Part shown: piece after piece, positions 1-11,212 of the stretch
Layout: every line of letters starts with the position of its first letter
Position numbering within the stretch: the first letter of the stretch is position 1
Assembly (NCBI RefSeq): GCF_900324485.2
Contig: NC_046648.1
Span: forward strand, 17,233,739 to 17,297,738
Direction: 5' to 3'
DNA from: Mastacembelus armatus
Taxonomy: Eukaryota; Chordata; Actinopteri; Synbranchiformes; Mastacembelidae
Length of the DNA: 64,000 nt
The notes under the pieces: generated by a model
The model's input: the letters and a program-made list of their open reading frames with translations, nothing else
The model's database searches: none
What the model was told of the DNA's origin: nothing
Program-made: the position numbers and the translations under genes

Positions 1-759
1 TAGCTTTGAATAAATGCTTGTGTTTAAAGACTGCAACAGAAGAATGCCCACGGTCACACGCCCACGGTCACACACCTGAAAATACACTTACAAAGCTTTG
101 AATTAAGATCGAATGAACTGATTGGAAATTATGATGGTTAAAAACTGTTTCGTCTCTTCTTCTGTGCCTTTACACAGGAGTAAGCCTTCTCTCAAAAGAT
201 CTATTATATTCTGCGTATATTCAACTTGATCGTAATCCAGAATCTTGATCTACAGATGTGACTTTGCAGCTTTAAACATGAAGACAATAATTTTGGCTAC
301 AAGGCTTCTTTGCAGAGCTGCAGTATGTAACGTGTTGACAGACTGAAAGAATAAAGATGCAACTGAGAAACAAGATTATTGTATTTGCATTCAGTCTTTT
401 CTGCCTGCCTTAAAGTTCATCTAAAGCATTGGAAAGTTACATTTAAACCAAATCAAATGCAGAATCTCTTTCATTTAACATTTAACTGATGTAAAAAGAA
501 GCCAGAAGCAAACATTATAGAACATCCCCAAAAACTACATACAACAGAACTTTTTGCTATCAAATCTTCTTGTAATATACAGTTTTACAAAAAGTATGTG
601 TTAAATCAGAAATGAAACTGGCCACCACTATCAGCAAGATCTGCACTTCCACCCTGTTTTAGACAGTTCAGTTTACTGAAAAGATTCTTACTCTTCATTC
701 TTAAGATCTTAAAAGTTTGTGGAAAATAATGAGGCTTTGATTCATCTGTTAGTCAGAGA

Positions 760-975
760 GCAGATGATTCTGTGCGGGAGCTGAATGTGTAAACATAGAC
801 TGGTGGGCGGGGAAGACAGGAACACAGGAAGATCTAACCAGGTAAGGAAACACTGACACAGAGCATGAGTAAAGTGTGTGAGGAGACAAAGAGAAAATAG
901 AGAGAGTAAGAAAGAGTCACACCTTAAGGAAGTTAAGAAAACAAAAAGGAGAACAAAAGGTGCATCACATAGAAG
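760..975 (+). promoter_or_regulatory. possible promoter and non-coding leader of the LTBR-like gene
   Basis: A GC-box-like stretch (GGGCGGGG) lies near 805. Two consensus splice donors follow, CAG|GTAAGG at 841/842 and AAG|GTAAAT at 975/976, before the coding exon that starts with an acceptor at 1150. This fits a non-coding first exon with alternative donors, but no transcript evidence is available. I see no gene in bases 1-760; a short direct repeat (CCCACGGTCACAC twice) sits at about 47-75. Confidence 0.3.
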
Positions 976-1151
976 GTAAATTTGTGTTTTTTTTTGTTCA
1001 ATTTTTCATACCTTTTATTGTCAGATCTTACCGATGATATATTTTTCTGGCGCACTTAGCTTTACAGAGTGGGACCTGCCTTTTCAGTGTTGTTTATAGA
1101 TGAACACTTTATATCTTCTATTTTAATATTGTCTGAAATTTTCTCCATAGA

Positions 1152-4100
1152 ATGGGCCTTGTGCAATATTTCATTTTTATCCTGATGTTAACTGCACACT
1201 TGGCATTCACCTCTCCAACGGTAACAATGTTCTTCCTCTTAAGTGTATCTACCTACACTTATTTCTTTCTCAAGTACAAGAACCAGTTCTAATTATGAAA
1301 CGTATAAACATGCAGTATCCAGGGCTTTGTTGTAGTATTATAATAGCTCATGTCTTCTTGTGCTGTGTCTGTTAACAGCTCCTGCTTATTTGCCCTTCTG
1401 GTGGCCGTAAGTGTGAAATGTGCCCACCAGGTAAGAAGAGCAAGGAGTTTGGCATAGGCTTGATTTATGTCTGTTTATTTTTCTGTCTGTTCCTTCTTTA
1501 GCTTTGACTTGTTTTTAATGAATGAATCAGCAATGATTAATATATGGAAACAACTATGAAACACTGAGGCATACAGAATCTTTCTGTCTTTGTCTCTGTT
1601 TTTCTGCACATCTCTTTGTCTTGATGAAGAATGACGCATTCTGCACGCTGAGTTTGTGCAGTATGACCACATCCTTAATTAATATGCACTTTGGGCAAGC
1701 AGGCTTGCTGTGCTTTATTTGTACTATGTGTTTCTTTCTGCTCTGTCAGGTACATTTCTTAAGGGTTGTACACACAACGGACGCCAAGAGTGTGAGCCCT
1801 GTCCTGCTGGACAATTCATGGATTTTTTGAACTGTGAAGACGACTGTACTCCTTGCTTTGCAGACTGCAGAGCAGGTAAAGTCATTTTTACTGAGTTAAC
1901 AATGTCCCTGACAGGACTGCTATGATACGAGTGACCTTTGGGTTTCTATTATAAACTGAAAATCTGTTAATAGCAACACTAAGCATTTTGCATTTCCAGA
2001 AATTAACTTTCACTATGATTACATTTCCTAAAATCAGCTCTGTTTTCCTCTCAGATTATAATCTGAAGGTGGTTCAGAACTGCACCAGAATTACCAATAT
2101 AAAGTGTGTCTGTGAGGATGGTTTCAAATGCCTTGACGTGGACCAGATCACAGGGAATTGCAGACTCTGTGACAAGATCCAGGAAACAACCATAAAGGGT
2201 AAAATCCTGAGAAATGCAGACTTTCAACTCTGTCACAATAAGCATGTCTCAACCAGCGGGGGGCGCTCATCATAAACAATATATTTCTGAGGTTCTGACA
2301 TGAGTTATTTACACATTTAACAGTAATAAAAAATATTGTCACAGCTCTACTCTGTCACAAAAGTATAAGCAATGTACAGATCCTTTACCTAGAATAACAC
2401 AATGAGAAAAGAAACCATTACTAAGTCTGAATGAACTCGTTCTTAATTAAACATAAGCAAGTAAGCATTGACCACATCCCCCATTAGAGTGGTCTTCCTG
2501 ATGAATTAAAGAGCTCCCTAAAAACAAGCAAAGCGTTGCAACTGTGGAGGATTTTCTGAAACCTTAATCCATTGGACAAATAATGCAAAAATCTAATTTG
2601 AATAGGAACTACAGTTGTAAATATAATGCACTGAGCTATAGTAAAAACAAAACTCCCTGCTGAAATGTAGCGATGCGTTGGTGCTTCAAAACAGAAGAAG
2701 TGATGATAAAGGTATTTGTTTCTGTGTGAGACATGGTAACATCACCTGACAGCAGCACAAAAAAATCTTGTTAAGCCCTAGGTGTTACACATTCATCGTT
2801 GCATATTCTTAACTATGAACATTAATGAATCAGATTTTCCCAGTAGGCTCTCTGATTCCTCCTAATTATTTATTTATTTGTTTTTGTCTTATACTGATAT
2901 TTTCCAAAATTATCTGTCCATGACAGCGTGGGGAATGATCAAGCTGTTCTCTCTCTCTCTAAACTATAGACTTTTCAGACTTTTTAGATGTTCATCTGTT
3001 TACCATGTTTCGCTTGTTGCCTGAAGGCTGTTACCATTACTAAGACCTGTGTGTGACAGTTCGTTTTGTCCTGTGTTTTTTCCTCTGAAAAACCTGTGAC
3101 GTTTCCGTTCTTCAGAGGCAGCAGCAGCTGTGACCTCAGGAAAAGATAAGAAAACACCTTCCTCAGCTTTCGCACAGCAGAGCAGCACTTCTGCCAAACC
3201 CTGTCCATTTCCCAAGTAAGTCATACATTTCCTGAGATAAGGTCTGTTATAGAGTTATAGAGTATCATCATTGTTAAAGTTGTTTTAGCACTTGGTACAG
3301 ACATGTAGGGGTTCCTTTTTCATATGTGAGATACTTGCCCCGTGTCTCCCATAGGTGTGGCCTTCAAACCGTGTCACCGACATCCATGACTGGTGAGTGT
3401 GTAAACGAGGTGTGTGAGAAAACTTTGGACACTATACTGGACAGTATGAGTCTAGAGATGGGAGTGAGTCAATCTATCCACCACGTTGGGCCCAACTCAC
3501 CCACTAACTAACTTTTCCTGCAGCTCCACCTGCAGGGTGAAGTATTCACATGTGTTGTGAAATAGCTTCACAGCTGCTGGATCAAATGGCACAAAAAATT
3601 TGAAAGGCCTCAACAAATCGAATGATATCAGTGATATCCACTGTCTTTTGGTCTAGACTACAGTGAAATTCACTCTTTCACACTTTGACTGACACATCTT
3701 CACGGCTGTCATAAGAATTGTCATGACATTAAGTTCAGATATTTATGTTACACTTAAGATGAATTGTAATATTTTTGTCTGACCCTGCTCCGTCTTCAGA
3801 TTAAACCATTCGGTCCAAATGGTTTATGACAAATACACGCAAAAGTGGTGGTGTTCCTATCATCCTCAGTTGTACCTTATGTTTTACTGATAATTAGCTA
3901 GCACTACATCCAGCTACAGCCACACAGAGCCACAAGTGTGATTCTAGTCTTGTGTCTTTGTCTCAGAGACTCAGCTGGCAGCCATTTTGTGTCCAGTGGT
4001 TGCTGTGGGATGTGTGGCCCTTGTGATCCTGTTCTGTGTCCGTCGCCCAGGAGAAAAAACATGTTTCAAGGAAGGTAAGATGATCTTTACATATATTCAT

Positions 4101-5038
4101 CTCCAGTACAGGGTCAATGTCTGGTGTCTGAGTTATACTGTTGGTTTGTATCACTTCTGGGAAACAAATATTTCACATAGAAGCCTAGAAATGACTGTAG
4201 TTAGAGATTTGTCATGAGCATTGCATATTCTGTATGTTTAGATGTGCGACAAAAATTCTATTACTCATTACTTAATCTACTGTTTTTCAGCTATTGTAAA
4301 GCTGTACAATGAGGTAAGCATCAAAAGGATTCTGGGGTTTATTTTTGTATTTACATATATGGCATCATTTCCTTTTTTTTTTTTTTGTCCCAAACTGATG
4401 TTCATATTCTTTTTGTAGGGAGGACGTGACACTTCTCGCAAGTCAATGGAGTCAGCTCAGCATTTCCCCCGAGACTCATTCAGTGCAAAGCAGCAGCCAT
4501 CATCCTTTTCAGCAGCAAATCTGGGTACTGATGAGTGATATGGAAACTCTTATGGGAAAAGCTTGACTTACTTGTGTGTGGTCATTAAGAAAATAAAAAG
4601 TAAAAGATGCAGCTGTGGTACTGTTCTGATTCTAAGCTGTACCTACTCTATAAACTATAGAGTAGTATAGTAGCATAAACTATAGAGTAGGTACAGCACT
4701 TCTGCAGTTCAATTAAAGCTCAATTAAATTCCTTTCTGTGTACTCTGTTTGTTAATGTCTCTGTAGGTCCTGTTCATGTCCACAATCCAGGGACAGTCAT
4801 CTTTAGCTTGCTCAGTCAGTTTACAGGTCAAGTTGGTCCGACAGTGGAAGGTGGGAAAACGGCGGAAAGAGTGAGCAGCGAAGAAGACGACGAAAGAGAC
4901 TGCCCTGTGTGTCATCCCACGTCCTCTCCCAGTATTCATCTCTCCGAAGAAGAGCGGAGTGGAGAGATTGACAGCATTTTCTTCCCCTCCCAGGAGCAGG
5001 GAAAGGACTGCCACATGTCCAAAGAGGAGGAGCTATGA
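1152..5038 (+). CDS. TNF-receptor-superfamily member, LTBR-like, TRAF-type tail
   Basis: Cell-surface cytokine receptor without a death domain. Exons: 1152-1220, 1379-1430, 1750-1875, 2055-2198, 3116-3215, 3355-3392, 3967-4074, 4291-4313, 4419-4524, 4767-5038. Phases close to give 345 aa. A signal peptide (MGLVQYFIFILML) is followed by about two and a half cysteine-rich repeats (CEMCPPG, CEPCPAGQF, CVCEDGFKC), then a Ser/Thr/Ala-rich stalk, a membrane helix at about residues 178-203 and a roughly 140-residue acidic tail. The tail holds PSQE at about 329-332, which fits the TRAF-binding (P/S/A/T)xQE pattern. Its part before that (PVHVHNPGTVIF) loosely resembles the human LTBR tail. The neighbours cd27 and tnfrsf1a support LTBR by position, but the short ectodomain is also CD27-like, so no symbol is given. 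The gene converges on cd27. Confidence 0.85.
2253..2266 (+). promoter_or_regulatory. CTCF-like motif
   Basis: CCAGCGGGGGGCGC matches the vertebrate CTCF core CCASYAGRKGGCRS at 13 of 14 positions. It lies 55 bp into the intron after the fifth exon of the LTBR-like gene. Occupancy cannot be judged from sequence. Confidence 0.4.
4536..4597 (+). terminator. intronic stop codon and poly(A) signal (short isoform)
   Basis: If the donor at 4525 is not used, the reading frame adds TDE and stops at 4536-4538. An AATAAA follows at 4592-4597. This is the normal layout of an alternative last exon. The product would have 259 residues: ectodomain, membrane helix and a truncated tail lacking the TRAF motif. 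Confidence 0.45.
4636..4697. repeat. perfect 17-bp inverted repeat (hairpin)
   Basis: The arms GCTGTACCTACTCTATA (4636-4652) and its exact reverse complement (4681-4697) are separated by 28 bp. A direct repeat TAAACTATAGAGTA (4651-4664 and 4676-4689) overlaps the loop. It lies in the last intron of the LTBR-like gene, 39 bp after the intronic poly(A) signal. Confidence 0.8.
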
Positions 5039-5380
5039 TGCATTGTATAATTCCCAGACTGACCCCAAACGCATTCTTTTGAAGGAAGGAATTACAAAAC
5101 TGTGAAACTACAAATGAGTGTGGAACATATTCATCTTCCACTGGGGAGACTGAAGGAATCACAGCGACAGCAACATTATTACCTGCAGGTTCTGGGAAAA
5201 TATATGGTTAGTGCACACCACAAACATTAATTCTATGAGGAATGGCTGCGAGGTAATTTCTGTTGTAAATTATAATTATAAAAAATCCTGTATATACTCT
5301 TTAATAAGCTCTGTCAGCGCTATCTAAAGTATTACACCTGAATGTTTAACGTTTATATGATCATTAGGCATTTTAATTAC

Positions 5381-5394
5381 AATAAAATTTTATT
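5381..5394. terminator. palindromic poly(A) signal shared by converging genes
   Basis: AATAAAATTTTATT is its own reverse complement, so AATAAA is present on both strands. It is 343 bp after the stop of the LTBR-like gene (+) and 454 bp after the stop of cd27 (-), and I noticed no better-placed signal between the two stops. Confidence 0.6.
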
Positions 5395-5847
5395 TTGAGT
5401 AAAAAACAGTCAAAATGTTAGTTATTATAAAACCTTCAATCCTGAAATTTAAAGATGCAGCAAAAATCTATTTATACACACACATAAATGTAAAGATGTT
5501 AAGTATCTTCAACCTTTGTGTACCATAGTACATACAACCTTTTAACAACACATTGCACAATTTATAACTTTTCTGCCACAGTGTCCTACTCTATATGTTC
5601 AGTGTCTCCCACCTTCTTTACCTCTTTGTGCTTATACACTTTCAATCACATCACAGGTGTCAAAACAGTCATGCTACCTCCCAGGAAACATACAGCACGA
5701 TGTCTGTGGGTCCATTTGTCAGTGCTTTGGATGTTTGCTCCATTTTTTACAAATGTCCAAAACAACAAGAGATGTTTTGCATCTGTTATGTGTCTGTCAA
5801 ACTCTCGCTCATCTAGGTTCAGGCTCAGCAGCTATCTGGTCTTTGGC

Positions 5848-8800
5848 TCATACGTCAATAGGCTGGTCACATTTCCCACACACCTCCTGGACAGGCTTCG
5901 ATACCTCCTCATCCTCAGAGCATGGTGGTCCCAGTGCAGGTTTCTCAGTCAAAAAGTAGCCTGAGCACCAAGAGGAGGAAGTTTTTTGAGAAATTAGATT
6001 CAAATATTTGTTAATAATCATTTTAGACCATGAAATAAATCATACATTAGCACACATTAGAATATGATTTAAAAAATACTATGCTTCCTGTGTTTGTATA
6101 CAGTATTACTGCAGGGCTTATCTGTTTCATTATAATAATCTACCAACCCTGCTTGGCCCTGATCCACCGCAGAAAGGGCTTGATTTTTGTGACAACAACG
6201 AGTGCAAATCCTGCACACAGAAGGGCAATTATCACCAGAAACCACACCGTATCTGTAAGAATGTGTGAAATAGACATTTTTAGAACATTTAGGCTTTCTA
6301 TATATGAAAGCAATGGAGGGAGAGCTTAGTCATTTCACTTGCACAAAACTTTACCTCTGATGGGTTGAGAGGATGTGGGGATATCAGGTGTTGCAGCTGA
6401 AGATAAAAGATAAAAAAAAATATATGATCAGCTCAGTGATGGCATTAATACTTAATTGTTAGCAGAAATATGACATTATTCATGGTTCAGATTAGTTGAT
6501 AAATTCATCAGGAAGCCTGAATTTAGATAACATATGACTCATAATTAACTTGTGTCACAATGTCTGTGTCTGACTTTTAGATACTGCAAACTAAACAAAC
6601 CGTCGCTAACGAACGTCAGAACATGTAGCGAATTTATCAAAATGATGAGCTGATTAGTTTGTGTTATTCTTAGAAATGACATCACCCTATAGCTCTTTCA
6701 ATTACGCCACCCACTCCGGAACGCTGTAGAACGTTGCTATGGTTACAGGAGTGCTACAACACATTGCCATGGTTGCAGACAGTTTTATATAATTAATTTA
6801 TTATCATATGAAACAATAGTTTTGATCAAGCAGGATGATACAATGGATAGAATAAAATATTACATTGTAGAAAAAATAATATATTTTCCTGATTAAATTA
6901 AGTCTGAAACACGCATAATACCGCTCACAGCTTAATCTACTGTCCTTTAAAGTAATATGAATACTACTGCTATTTAACTTGATTACCACCTCAAAGGTTA
7001 TCAAATAATTGACTATTTACATCATCCAGCAGCCGCAAAGCCACATCAGCATTTACCTAGAATTATATGTCTCATATCCCATTATCCTTTTAGCTTTTAG
7101 GTTTCATTCTCTGATAAATTCTGAGAGAAATATCTGATTGTTCCTAAGCTGTTAAATGCTTCACTATGTCCACCTGCTGTTTGGTGCTGGGCAGGTAGTG
7201 AGTGTAGTACAGTTGGTTTTTGGACCTTTGTGGTGAAAAGAGCAATGAAGCTGGAATCAAACAGGAAAGCCGTGGGTGGTAAAAACCAAAACAATGAGCT
7301 GAAAGAGGCTAAAATACTCCATAGTGCTGATGTAAAAGTTTGGTCAGTACAGCTTTAAAATATTCTGTCCATAATCAGATGCCGAAAGCAATCACCTGTC
7401 CTCTAACAGTTTCTAAAAACAGTAAAGATGTCTTTCAGTGATGGGATTTGCTGGAGTTTAGCTTAAAGTAAGTGTTCTTGTACATACATGATCGTAGGTA
7501 CTTATATCTTACAGCATTATATCTTGTTTCCATTTGCCAAGAAAATAAAACATACAAGTCTTGATGTTTTTAATTGGAATGATTGACGATAAAGGTATGC
7601 ATTTCATGATCTACAGCTCTCGCTCATTCGCAGCAGTGATGAGCGGGAAAATTGTCGTTGGCACTTCATTAAACCTACTTTGCTGCCCTGCTTTGGTTAC
7701 TGGTTCAGCCTGTGTACTCCAAATATCTGAGTCAAGTGTGGTTATGATGGCAAATTACCACACATCTGACCACACCCAACAGTAATCTTGGTTGTGGTGT
7801 AACAGATGCTAAAGCAGAGGGCTTAGTGAAAAAATGGATTTTGATATGGTTGCTTGCCTAACCTTACATCTTGGTCTTAGGTTGGCTTCCCAAGTGGTTT
7901 CATATATATATATATATATATATATTTTTCATGTCTTTATATTTAGAGTGAAAAGCTGAGTTCAGTACGCAGACTGATAGAAAGGTCTGGCAGAATGGAG
8001 CATTTGTACAGGCTAAAAATGGGTTAGTTTGTCAGTGTAATGCTGCAGTGTCAGTGTTTATTAAAACCAGTTGAATGAGTAGAGCACGAGTATCTCACCT
8101 ATAGTGGACGGAAGGATTGTGGGTTTAGTGGTGGCTGGTAATGGCACACACTGTGTGCAGGGTTGGTCTTTGCATCTGTATCCATTTTTACATCTGCACA
8201 CAGCATTATGAGTGCGATTACACTGTGACTTATACTCCATGTTGGCTGTAAAAACCAAAAAAATGATCACTAAAGGACAACATATATCATATATATATGT
8301 AACATATATATCATTATGAGTACACTTGTCTGTGACAAACACATACCTATGCACAAAGGTTGTCTTTAAAACATGACATAAAACAGAAATGTGAAATGAC
8401 TCATAAAATGGCTCAGCCGGTAAAGATTCTAGTTTTAAGTCATACAGTGGTTATATTATAGCTGTAGATACTACTTTTTTAGCGATAGACATAACTGTTA
8501 TTTCTCAGTGAAAGCAGTATTTCACTTTGATGAGCCATTTTCTTTCCTACCAAATGGTTTAGCATATCACAAATTAGCAAACACAAAACTATTTGTATGA
8601 GTCCCTTGGACCCATAGTCATCACAAAACAGTTGTTTTTATAAAACAACATACCTCTTAAAATTATCCATCCATCCATCCATGTTCTATACCTGCTTGTT
8701 TGGGATCAGAGGTCAGAGAGACTGTATGTCTTAAACAGTCTATAGCTAAAGCTACATTATTCTCTCTGACACTGACACACTTCTGTTTGTTAGTTTGCTG

Positions 8801-11212
8801 CTTGTAATTTTGTTATCATTATTTTCATTAGTCTTATTGTCATTTCTATACTGTATTTCTCTTGATGTAGATAACAAGGAAGTTGTTTGTCTCTCTATGT
8901 GGCCCTGTGATGGACTGGTGACCTGTCCAGGGTGTACCTCTGCCTTTCACCCAAAGAGAGTTGGGATAGGCTGCAGCAGATCCCCATGACCCTGGTTAAG
9001 GAATAAGTGGGTATAGATAATGGATGGATAACAAGGATGGATAACAACGAGTGAATGGATGTAATACTACATTTAACAATGTGTGGTGATATTCGTTTAG
9101 CTTGTTCTCCTCACTGAGAGGGCAGAGATCACATTTCCACAGTGAATGTGGATGCTTAGTTAGAGCTGATTGTTACCTCACTCATTGCTTTACTCTGCTG
9201 TCAAAAGATGATCCATTATGACACAGTGTGAAAACTTACTGCTATTCTAAGATTTCTACACTCATTTATCATAGGATGTAAAAAGACAGAAACCAGATTA
9301 ATAGTGATGAGTGACTGCAGATTCAGAGAAATAGATTTAACTGATAACTGAGAGATAATTCATATATTCAGAAGGATAATATTACTTTTCAAGTTTAAAT
9401 TTTGCTGTTTGCACATTCAAGTCCTTGTCAACACCCAGATGATGGCCAAAGACCCTCTGAGAGAATATTCATTCTGTTGCAGTGCAAAATCAAATAATTT
9501 TTTGTGTGGGTTGAATCATTTCCACCTGAATTAGTTTCCATGGCCGTTAATTGGTATAAAGCTCATAAATGTGTAGGATTAAAATGTTTCTGACATTTTG
9601 AACACCCACCTCCATCCCTCCGATTCTACTGCTAGCAAAAAGTTCTGCACGTCAGGTTTGTCAAAGGATTGTTTACAGCTGCACTGCGACACTAGATTGA
9701 AATATGCTTAGCTTGTGGTTGCACTAAGTGCAGAAAGCTTCTTGGTGTGCACAAAAAAGTCAAACTCTGCTAAAATATTAACGCACCTGAAAATCAGACT
9801 GAGAATCACAGACTTTCTGTCACTTCTGAGTTTTATGTCTTTTATGTTTTCCACTGTGACATTTAAAAATAAGCATAACAGGCTGTTTTTGCTCACCTGT
9901 ACCAGAGCACAGACTTGATAGGATATGACATTTGTGTCTGCTGCTCTTTCCGATGTTTACCATTTTTCTCTGCTTTTCTTTTTTTTTTCCACTGACATGA
10001 CAATAGTGTGTTTTTTCAACTTCCTCCTGTTTTTTACTACCATTGGTGGGCTGTGTTGCTGATGCTGATGGTGTTATCATGTCAACATGAGCCTCTGCTG
10101 CAGAATCCCACCCTAATAACCCCCCTAGCTGGTTCATAGAGGGTATCTCAGACCGCCCCTCCTTTCCTCTTTTTCATCCCCTTCTGACTGTATCCCACCA
10201 TGATACATAGAATGGGAAATCCCCCTTCATATGTGACCTTAGATATCTATGGGCAAACTTCTCTGAAATCATGATGTACAGTCAGAGTTGAGTAACAACT
10301 AACAGCCTTCTTTCTTTAAGGATCTGTGTTGTAACTGGTTAAGGCTGGTAAAGTGTATAATGAAATGATAAATCACTCATATACCATGTTTAAAAGAGAG
10401 CTACTGAGTTCACACGTATAAAATTAACCACATAGTGGCCACAGGGTGAGGAATGACATATCTTAATCACAAATCTTTATGTCAAATCAGAATTAGTCAA
10501 CCTGATATCTGTTGCTCTGTATTTCAGTTATATTTTTTCTAATATCCTTCATCAAACTATACATCCCATAATACAGTCTAATAATCATATTTACATATTG
10601 GAGATGCAAAGGTTTTAAAATGTTACTGTCTCTGTCCTGAATAATGATATATACAGAAGAAATCACTTCTTTTCACTTTAGTCTCTGTGACCAGTAACTA
10701 CAGGATGTAATATCAATGTCAACATTACACTATCATTGGTTTTAGCAGGACTGTCCCTGTGGCAGGTCTAAAAATTCTTTAGAAGTAGGACTGTCACACA
10801 GTTCAGATCTCATGTGTACTGAGAATTCCCCCCCCAGACAAAAGCTGTTAAATTACTCACTTTTATTGCAATTTTTGCAAATATTGCAGCTCATCTCCAC
10901 GTTGTAGGAATCAGTGTATCGGTCCACCGGGCAATGCCCACAGTCAATCTTACAGACATTTTCATCACGCCGAGCCATGTGTTTACCTAGGATATACAGA
11001 GTTAGTATACAGTTTTGACCCGTTTGCATCAAAACTAGAAAATGTATCAAGATGAAAAATGTCACTATACCTGGTGGGCACATGTTACAGCAAAGGTTGT
11101 ACTTTTCCACTGGCCAGGGATATTGTGTCTGATTGCATTGTATGGAAAGCACAGAAGACAGGAAAGACAGACTTCCCAGGACAGTAAAAGCAATACGATA
11201 AAGTGACTGCAT
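5848..11212 (-). CDS. cd27: CD27 co-stimulatory receptor (TNFRSF7)
   Basis: CD70 receptor that co-stimulates T cells. Exons in gene order: 11212-11071, 10986-10861, 8245-8099, 6396-6355, 6252-6148, 5960-5848; phases close, 224 aa. The signal peptide (about 1-23) and first cysteine-rich repeat share one exon. The third repeat, CRCKNGYRCKDQPCTQCVPLP, lines up with human CD27 [21 protein letters not shown]; this is the main basis for the name. A short Pro/Thr stalk, a membrane helix (VWFLVIIALLCAGFALVVV, about 153-171) and a short tail follow. The tail has PVQE at 210-213, the counterpart of the human TRAF site PIQE. The donor of the fifth exon (GTTGGT) is weak but is needed for the frame. The gene converges on the LTBR-like gene and diverges from tnfrsf1a. 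Confidence 0.92.
7902..7925. repeat. (AT)12 microsatellite
   Basis: Uninterrupted AT dinucleotides in the third intron of cd27. A second imperfect AT-rich tract lies at about 8281-8312 of the same intron region. Confidence 0.9.
8666..9035. repeat. teleost interspersed repeat, fold-back pair with CCATCCAT/GGATGG ends
   Basis: A plus-strand head (TCCATCCATCCATCCATG...CTATACCTGCTT, about 8666-8696) faces a reverse-strand copy at about 8897-9035, which ends ...GGTATAGATAATGGATGGA. The reverse copy is closely similar to the copy at 52092-52325, including the stretch around CCTGTCCAGGGTGTACC. It is an abundant fish repeat with a GGATGG tail; I cannot assign a class. It lies in the second intron of cd27. 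Confidence 0.65.

Noticed and set aside
9820-10137. 105-residue minus-strand frame in a cd27 intron
   Set aside because: Low-complexity Lys-rich sequence with no recognisable domain, lying inside an intron of a gene with closed exons.
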